From: an uncultured euryarchaeote
GTDB lineage: Archaea; Thermoplasmatota; Poseidoniia; Poseidoniales; Poseidoniaceae
DNA length: 64,000 nt
NCBI GenBank assembly: GCA_937892945.1
Contig: CALBIL010000059.1
Coordinates: 49,457-113,456, forward strand
Direction of reading: 5' to 3'
Shown: positions 57,602 to 64,000 of the stretch, piece after piece
How positions within the stretch are numbered: position 1 is the first letter of the stretch
Layout: every line of letters begins with the position of its first letter
The notes under the pieces: generated by a model
What the model was told of the DNA's origin: nothing
The model's database searches: none
Seen by the model: only the letters and a program-made list of their open reading frames with translations
Position numbers and translations under genes: made by a program

Positions 57602-59149
57602 ATGGACAAAGGTAGATTCATCACCGTCGTGATGGCCGGCTTACTTCTCATTGCTTCTACGCCCTTATCTTCCGCATACAAAGGCCATCAGTTATCACGC
57701 GCAGAAGTTCTTGACTTTACCCTCACAGATCAACATAATGAGAACTTCACTTTTTCTCAAAGCCTCTCCGAAGTTCATGTCGTCGCATTCATTTTCACGC
57801 GCTGTATCGATGTGTGTCCAGTGATTACCCAATCTCTCAAATTAGTTCAACAAGGTCTTTCAGAGTCCGATGCAGAAGAAGTTCAATTCATCTCTATTTC
57901 TGTTGACCCGCGTTATGATACGCCTGAGCGGCTCTCGGAGTTCACGGCCCTTCACGGCGTTGAATGGCCTCATTTAACCGGTGATTCATCCCTTCTAACC
58001 GATGTCTACAACTCCTTTGGCGTTCTTGTTCAAGAAGATGTGATCCAAGCACACATAGCAAACTCTGAACCGACTGTTACTTTTGTTGACTCGTCCGGGA
58101 ATACAAGTGAAATGATGTGGGAGCCAACCGGTTGGACAATGAATGAAATCATCGCCGAAGAAGCAAACTGGACAGTGAATGCATCCTATGGTCAGTACGG
58201 GCACTTTGTTCAATCCATCAACGGTATCGACTCACCCGCTGATTGGTCTTGGTATTGGGCTCTGAATACATTCAACACTTCATCTGAGGCTTGGGAAGAA
58301 TCTATGCTCGGAATTGATGCTGTTGACGCATTGGAAGAACAACACCTCCTTTGGGCGGCATCGACTTCGAATGTTTCGCTGATACCGGCGCCTCTGTTGA
58401 ACGACACCCAACCTTCTGTGGAGATTCTGTATCCGGACAACACAACTGAGCATCATTCGCTTCAAGCCGATTTCAATGCCTACCACCTTACGAAAGGCGC
58501 TTTTTCTGGTGCTGGATTGAACGCTTCATTTTCGAACGACCCTACCTATGGTCATTTTGTAGAAGCACTCGATGACGTCAACAGCCCCAGCGATTGGTCT
58601 TGGTATTGGTCGATGTACGTCTGGAATACGAGCAGTGCAGGATGGGAAACTTCAATGCTTGGTGTCGACGATTTCGTTGAACCTGGCTACATTGCTTGGG
58701 CACCAAACAGTACCAAAATTTCTGAAATCCCGATGCCTAAATCTCTTGAACCTAAAGACCAAATGGCCCCCATTGTCTGCAATGGTAACGGTTGGGAAAT
58801 GGGTACAGGTGACGGAAAACACTGCATGTGTGATGAGGGCTATGAGTGGGGCGAAGATGACCGCTTGTCTTGTATTAGCAACGGAGAGGTCGACATTGAT
58901 TTTACAGTCGGCCATTCAACGATTACCTACATCATGGATGGGATGAAACCCAAAATCGCTTGGACTGGCGACTCATGGAAAGCCGATGATTTCCGAGCAG
59001 ACCTCGAACAAGTCATATCCTCTCAGTCCTCTTCTTCGGATTCCGAAGGAGCGTTGCCGGGCATGACGTTGCTTGCAGCTGTTTCAGGCTTAAGCCTCGC
59101 TGCAATCATCGTACACATTCGCTCGAGCGATGAAGAAGATGAAGCGTAA
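57602..59149 (+). CDS. SCO1/SenC-like copper chaperone fused to two DUF4430-like repeats, an EGF-like Cys-rich segment and a C-terminal TM
   Basis: VVAFIFTRCIDVCPVITQSL, FISISVDPRYDTPERL; repeats YGHFVQSINGIDSPADWSWYWALNTFNTSSEAWEESMLGID and YGHFVEALDDVNSPSDWSWYWSMYVWNTSSAGWETSMLGVD. Confidence 0.85.
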   Translation: MDKGRFITVVMAGLLLIASTPLSSAYKGHQLSRAEVLDFTLTDQHNENFTFSQSLSEVHVVAFIFTRCIDVCPVITQSLKLVQQGLSESDAEEVQFISISVDPRYDTPERLSEFTALHGVEWPHLTGDSSLLTDVYNSFGVLVQEDVIQAHIANSEPTVTFVDSSGNTSEMMWEPTGWTMNEIIAEEANWTVNASYGQYGHFVQSINGIDSPADWSWYWALNTFNTSSEAWEESMLGIDAVDALEEQHLLWAASTSNVSLIPAPLLNDTQPSVEILYPDNTTEHHSLQADFNAYHLTKGAFSGAGLNASFSNDPTYGHFVEALDDVNSPSDWSWYWSMYVWNTSSAGWETSMLGVDDFVEPGYIAWAPNSTKISEIPMPKSLEPKDQMAPIVCNGNGWEMGTGDGKHCMCDEGYEWGEDDRLSCISNGEVDIDFTVGHSTITYIMDGMKPKIAWTGDSWKADDFRADLEQVISSQSSSSDSEGALPGMTLLAAVSGLSLAAIIVHIRSSDEEDEA

Positions 59150-59213
59150 GCCTCATATTGAACAGTCATCCGACCTGTACATGCGATAACGGGGTGTTCC
59201 ATCCCGACTTCTT

Positions 59214-59296
59214 GCCGAGATCGCATAGCCCGGTATTGCGGTGGACTTGAAATCCACTGTCCCTTGGACTCGGGGGTTCGAATCCCTCTCTCGGCG
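59214..59296 (+). tRNA. tRNA-Ser(UGA), class II, CCA not encoded
   Basis: Acceptor GCCGAGA/TCTCGGC, anticodon arm GTGGA-CTTGAAA-TCCAC, variable arm GTCC-CTT-GGAC, T-loop TTCGAAT. Confidence 0.93.
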
Positions 59297-59370
59297 CCTT
59301 TGATTTTTACATGGATTTTCCTTAGGGATGAATGGAAGAGTTCTCAAACTAAAGCACCCCTCGGTCAATC

Positions 59371-60855
59371 ATGCGCCGAGGCCGATTCGCCGTCTTACTC
59401 GTCCTCAGCATGGCCCTGGCTGGATGTTTAGGCCCCACAACTGCCTCATGGGGGACAGATAACGGCGCAATCGACGTTCAGTTTTCACCAGAATCAACCA
59501 CGGTTACCAGCGGTTTAGGTTCCGAAAGTACCGAAATCTCAGGTCTTGAAGCAATCGGTTGTTCTTCGGACACCGATGGACTTGGCACAAATTATTCATC
59601 GACAGTTTCCTTTACCGGCTATCTTGCTGCAAGCCAATTTTATTCATCCCATTCCGAATCAACTGGAGCAAGAGGCCTTGACTTCGGTGTAACGACAAGT
59701 GTTGCCATTGAAAGCATGTCTTTCCAGATGGCAAAAGAGGTTGTCGATGGTGAAGGTTCGCGAATTGATGTCAAAAATTGGGATATGCCACTTAGCCCAG
59801 AAACCGGGTCCGGCTCGGTCGACCTTGACGAAATTGACCAAGATTCAGATTCACGCTGGTATATTCTCGGCCTTATTCCAACGACAGAAAACATCCACGA
59901 GGGATTGAATTCTTTGGATGAATGGCATCAAGCAGTGATCATCAACGGTTATTTGGTTCAAATGAATTCGAGTGGAAACTCTCCCGGATATTTCAATGGT
60001 TTTCATACAGCTGAAGAAGATTGTAGTCTTTCAATCGGTACAAATAACAACGAACGAGTCTATGTGTTTGTCACCAGCATTGAATTGAATGGAGCCTCCA
60101 TTAGTTCTGACGGGGAATCGGATGACGAATGGGTCTATGGCGACGTAGCCCTCCTTGGCCGGACAGGATATATTCTGTTTTTCTTGGCTTTTGGAATTGG
60201 TGGTGGAATTGGAGCCTTTCTTCTCTCTAAAATGCTGGTAATGCAAGGAGCGAAATCCACCATGAAGACACTTCTTGGCAAATCGGGCATGGATGCAGTT
60301 AAGCAAGTCAAGAAGGATGTTAAATCAGCAAAATCATCTGGACTCATCTCCCCGAATGAGCGCAAGATGGAAGCGAGAAAGTCTGCTGCAAAAAACCAAC
60401 CTCACGAATCAAAGAGAGCATCTTCTGAACCAGTTATTGCTGGCTTTGATCTCGACAGTGTGCTTTCTGCAAGTCCAAGTGGCGGTCCAACAAACGAATT
60501 TGGCGGTAAGACCTCATCGGTTGTCGCAACTCCCGAATCACAAAAAATAGAACGCGAAACCGCCAATCAACCATCTGTCACGCCGACACCATCGTACTCT
60601 TCGACTCCACCTCAACAGGTTCGTTCAAGCGTGACTTCAATCCAACCTCCGGAGCAGCAGAAAGAACATTTCACGTCATCCGTTCCACCTTCAGTCAAAT
60701 CGTCGGGACCTCCGAAGAAGAAATCTGTTCGAAAGCGTAAAGCATCCCCTCCTCAAGAAGTACAAGTGAGTGAAGAAGTACAACCTGAGCCACAAAAAGA
60801 GACTCGAAAGACCTTTGAAGAACCTGAAGATGATTTCTCAGACTTCTCATTCTGA
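59371..60855 (+). CDS. lipoprotein-like membrane protein with Ser/Pro-rich cytoplasmic tail
   Basis: Lipobox-like LSMALAGCLG; TM GYILFFLAFGIGGGIGAFLLSKM. Confidence 0.7.
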   Translation: MRRGRFAVLLVLSMALAGCLGPTTASWGTDNGAIDVQFSPESTTVTSGLGSESTEISGLEAIGCSSDTDGLGTNYSSTVSFTGYLAASQFYSSHSESTGARGLDFGVTTSVAIESMSFQMAKEVVDGEGSRIDVKNWDMPLSPETGSGSVDLDEIDQDSDSRWYILGLIPTTENIHEGLNSLDEWHQAVIINGYLVQMNSSGNSPGYFNGFHTAEEDCSLSIGTNNNERVYVFVTSIELNGASISSDGESDDEWVYGDVALLGRTGYILFFLAFGIGGGIGAFLLSKMLVMQGAKSTMKTLLGKSGMDAVKQVKKDVKSAKSSGLISPNERKMEARKSAAKNQPHESKRASSEPVIAGFDLDSVLSASPSGGPTNEFGGKTSSVVATPESQKIERETANQPSVTPTPSYSSTPPQQVRSSVTSIQPPEQQKEHFTSSVPPSVKSSGPPKKKSVRKRKASPPQEVQVSEEVQPEPQKETRKTFEEPEDDFSDFSF

Positions 60856-61911
60856 GTGAGGCACGCAGATTTGTACCGCGCCTGGTAAAACTTCCATGTT
60901 CAACGGAGTTGAGCCGATGTTTTCCCCATCAACATTGATTGCAGCAGGAGCTGGTGTTTCGATGGATAAAGTTCTGAATTTGTGGTAATCAACGCGTGGA
61001 TGGAACACATGCCGCCCTTCATTCTTGAGCATTCCAAATGCTTTGAGAACATCTCTGCGGGTCATTTTCTTCAAGATACCAATATCCATCATTCCATCAT
61101 CCAGCGAGGCTCCAGGTGCTAAAGGCAACATCGACCCTCCAGTTTGGCTGTTTTGAATCAAAAAGAGAGTATAATCACCTTTCATCTCTACGCCATCGAT
61201 GGTCAATGTTGCATGCCGGCGATTGTTCGCCATGATGGCCATGAGAATGCCGACGTCGTACCTCATTGGCCCCATCCATCGCATTTTTTCTGCCTTAAGA
61301 GTTGAATCAACACCAAGCCCCCAGGTGACGAGGTTGTGGCTGTATCGAACAGTTCTTCCGTTTTCAGAACCCGGGAGCCCATTGACCATTTCCACTCTCG
61401 CTAAATCGAGGTTCTGACGCGCACCGTGGACAAGGCTGTGAACGGCTTGCTCAGTTGTTGTAAGACGCAAGTCATTGGCCATTGAGTTGCCAGTACCTGC
61501 AGGAATGAGGGCAAAAACATCCCCTCCTTCGGATTGAGCGTTCATTCGTCCTGTGATCACTTCAGATAGACTTCCATCCCCGCCTACAACAGCAAAAATG
61601 TCGCCATCAGATGCATCAATTCCTTGAGCGATTTCACTCAAATGGCCGCTGTAGTCAGAAAAATACATTTCAACCTTTTTCCCTTCTTCCTCGAGTAGAG
61701 TCTTGGCGTACTCGCCAATTTCCTTTCCCTTTCTTTTACCAGCGAAAGGGTTTACCAAAAGGTGAACGCGCGTGATTGGCCTCACTTTCACCGGCTTTCG
61801 TGTAAAAACTTCGGCATAAATCGGTTTGTATGCTCCCTTTTTCCGCTTCGTCGACAGGTCAGGTTCGAACTCAAGAGCAACGGGCGCTCCCCCCGCCTCA
61901 TCGTTTGACAT
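60847..61911 (-). CDS. diacylglycerol/sphingosine kinase-like lipid kinase (YegS/BmrU family)
   Basis: HLLVNPFAGKRKGKEI; DIFAVVGGDGSLSEVITG; ALIPAGTGNSMANDLRL; start ATG at 61911. Confidence 0.88.
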   Translation of the reverse strand: MSNDEAGGAPVALEFEPDLSTKRKKGAYKPIYAEVFTRKPVKVRPITRVHLLVNPFAGKRKGKEIGEYAKTLLEEEGKKVEMYFSDYSGHLSEIAQGIDASDGDIFAVVGGDGSLSEVITGRMNAQSEGGDVFALIPAGTGNSMANDLRLTTTEQAVHSLVHGARQNLDLARVEMVNGLPGSENGRTVRYSHNLVTWGLGVDSTLKAEKMRWMGPMRYDVGILMAIMANNRRHATLTIDGVEMKGDYTLFLIQNSQTGGSMLPLAPGASLDDGMMDIGILKKMTRRDVLKAFGMLKNEGRHVFHPRVDYHKFRTLSIETPAPAAINVDGENIGSTPLNMEVLPGAVQICVPHSE

Positions 61912-62110
61912 GCTTAGAAGAGGTAGGTGTTTGGTTTCAAACCTTCTCTGCTCTTGTAGAATACCTGCTCTATTTGAATTGGGTAGGAAAACATTCACCT
62001 TGCATATCTCGGGGCGAGGTAGGGCAAATACACTTGCAATGGGTCTTTTGCACACAGTGATGGTGAGTTGAAATGCAAGAGGTCTTGAACCCGACCGATG
62101 TGGAAGGAAC

Positions 62111-63148
62111 ATGGCGAGTCTTTGGACTGCGGACGAAAAGGGGTTCATGCAACGGGCTCTGGAAGTCGCAGAACGCGGCAGAGGTAAGGTTAGCCCAAAC
62201 CCGCTTGTTGGTTGTATTTTGGTCAAGGGTGGAGAAGTGATTGCTGAGGGATGGCATGACCACCTCGGAGGACTTCATGCAGAACAAATGGCAATTCATG
62301 ATGCGGAATCAAACGGACATTCATCAAACGGCGCCATTGCTTATGTTACCCTCGAGCCATGCAACCATTTTGGTCGAACCCCCCCCTGCACGGAGGCATT
62401 GATGTGGGCGGGAGTGAAAGAAGTCATTGTGGCTCATTACGACCCGAATCCAACGGTTCGTGGAAAAGGAATTCAAGTGCTTCAAGATGCAGGAATTCAA
62501 GTTCGGCAGGGTCTCATGGAAGCAGAGGCTGCAATTCAAATGCGGCCTTTCTTGCATTGGTGCCAACATCGGCAACCGTTCGTGACAGTCAAAATGGCTG
62601 TGGACGCCCATGGATCGGTTGACGACCGAAGTCTTGAGGCTCAACGTTTCACTTCAGAAGTTTGCCTTGACCGCGTCCATGCACTTCGTAATGAATGTGA
62701 TGCGGTACTTGTCGGGGTGGAAACGGTAGTCCGCGACAACCCCCAATTGACAGTTCGCCGAGTGGAAACAGAACGCCAACCGCTTCGCATCATTCTCGAC
62801 CCGAACCAACGGACTCCAGAAGATGCACTCTTGCTTAATGATGAGCACCAAACTCTTGTAATGGGAAAGCAATTTCATTCCTTACCTGCTCTTCTCAATC
62901 TTTTGGGCGATCAAGAAATCCAGCGCCTCTTGGTCGAAGGTGGCCCGACAACCATTGGCTCTTTTCTCGACCAAGGTTTAGTTGATGAGTTCTATCTCCT
63001 CAACAGTGGAGTCACGCACCAACAGCCAGTGGCTTCGAACATAGATGCCGAACGTCTTTCTTCGGCAGGACTCACTCACACATCAACAGAAACATGGGGA
63101 GAAGAAACCGTTCACGTCTGGACGCGCCACGCCCCAACAGTCCGCTGA
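62111..63148 (+). CDS. ribD: bifunctional diaminohydroxyphosphoribosylaminopyrimidine deaminase / 5-amino-6-(5-phosphoribosylamino)uracil reductase
   Basis: GLHAEQMAI (HAE), VTLEPCNHFGRTPPCTEA; C-terminal reductase LVEGGPTTIGSFLDQGLVDEF. Confidence 0.93.
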   Translation: MASLWTADEKGFMQRALEVAERGRGKVSPNPLVGCILVKGGEVIAEGWHDHLGGLHAEQMAIHDAESNGHSSNGAIAYVTLEPCNHFGRTPPCTEALMWAGVKEVIVAHYDPNPTVRGKGIQVLQDAGIQVRQGLMEAEAAIQMRPFLHWCQHRQPFVTVKMAVDAHGSVDDRSLEAQRFTSEVCLDRVHALRNECDAVLVGVETVVRDNPQLTVRRVETERQPLRIILDPNQRTPEDALLLNDEHQTLVMGKQFHSLPALLNLLGDQEIQRLLVEGGPTTIGSFLDQGLVDEFYLLNSGVTHQQPVASNIDAERLSSAGLTHTSTETWGEETVHVWTRHAPTVR

Positions 63149-63164
63149 TTCTTTTTGACATCAA

Positions 63165-63246
63165 TCGAGACTGCCCAAAGATTCTATTCGGTAGTCTCGA
63201 CGTCTATTCAAGCACTTCAGAGTAAAAATTATACAATTTTACCCTG
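63165..63246. terminator. two hairpins in convergent intergenic region (bidirectional terminator candidate)
   Basis: TCGAGACT...AGTCTCGA (8 bp, 20-nt loop, 63165-63200) and CAGAGTAAAAATT-ATAC-AATTTTACCCTG (63218-63246). Confidence 0.5.
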
Positions 63247-63261
63247 AACAAAGAGATGCTT

Positions 63262-63885
63262 TCATTCCATACCAGACATGTCTGAATTCATGGATTGCGT
63301 ATATCCCGATTGAGGAGCAGTCGCATTGAACCACATGCTGATTTCAGATGCACTGTTCCACAATCCAATCCGGGCGGAAAGAATCGTATTATTTTCAATG
63401 AGTAAAACATGTGGGATCGAAGTGACTGTCAAATTTTCAGATAAGGCTGGAGCATGCAAAAATGGGCGGTTTACGGAACGATTCAGTTCATCTTCAATCA
63501 TAAGTTGCCATTCGGTCATATTCGAACTGTCATTTCCAGCTTGTTTGTTGAACACCAGTAAGTGATTAGGCAGAATCGATTGATCAAGTGCATCTATTGT
63601 TGGTTTACAATGGGTGCACCAAGATGCGGAAAAGTAAGCAACCCAACGCCCACTCCCATTTGCAGATGATTCATTCCAATGCGCTCCGTTTTCATCAAGA
63701 ATATCAAAACTTGGAAGTTCACAACCAACGTGCCATTCGGGTATATTCTCTTCGGAACATACTTCAATTGGACCATCCATCATGTCCATTGAATCGTCAA
63801 CCATCTCCATTTCGGATCCAATACATCCAGAGAGACTACTTAGAGAAAAAAGGAGAGTAAGTAGGTATGTGATTTTTTTCTTCAT
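63262..63885 (-). CDS. thioredoxin-like lipoprotein (TlpA-like)
   Basis: LSSLSGCIGS lipobox; WVAYFSASWCTHCKPTIDAL CxxC. Confidence 0.8.
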   Translation of the reverse strand: MKKKITYLLTLLFSLSSLSGCIGSEMEMVDDSMDMMDGPIEVCSEENIPEWHVGCELPSFDILDENGAHWNESSANGSGRWVAYFSASWCTHCKPTIDALDQSILPNHLLVFNKQAGNDSSNMTEWQLMIEDELNRSVNRPFLHAPALSENLTVTSIPHVLLIENNTILSARIGLWNSASEISMWFNATAPQSGYTQSMNSDMSGME

Positions 63886-63927
63886 CTTAATTCACCATTG
63901 GTCTGATGTTTGTGACATGATGGCTGA

Positions 63928-64000
63928 ATGTATCAACCTATGCTTGTGATTTCGGATGTATCTGATTCAATCGAGATGGTAGAGCGCATTTCGATGGGTA
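63928..64000 (+). CDS. partial hypothetical CDS running off the right edge
   Basis: ATG at 63928, open MYQPMLVISDVSDSIEMVERISMG to end of window. Confidence 0.4.
   Translation, partial: MYQPMLVISDVSDSIEMVERISMG

Overview
This 64 kb window is a compact, gene-dense archaeal chromosome segment. The gene content (TFB, topoisomerase VI A/B, Sec61-beta, archaeal phosphopantothenate synthetase, XerA-type recombinase) and the many large secreted or membrane proteins suggest a marine Thermoplasmatota / Poseidoniales (Marine Group II)-like genome; that assignment is inference from gene content. I list about 60 protein-coding regions, one tRNA-Ser(UGA), a probable TATA element and several hairpin/terminator candidates. 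No CRISPR array, rRNA, transposase or prophage was recognised. Points most worth a second look: (i) a heme-copper oxidase operon (coxB-coxA-coxC-coxD-SCO) whose subunits carry unusual fused or inserted domains; (ii) a giant surface protein with a VWA domain apparently inserted in a propeller-like repeat region; (iii) a membrane-anchored SAP-domain protein; (iv) a helix-hairpin-helix protein with a histone-H1-like Lys/Ala tail; (v) a GPAT-like acyltransferase in an archaeon; (vi) an orphan Eco57I/PglX-like adenine methyltransferase next to tandem TerB-like genes; (vii) short perfect or near-perfect hairpins at 8 of 12 convergent gene junctions. All assignments are by eye from sequence motifs; no database search was run.
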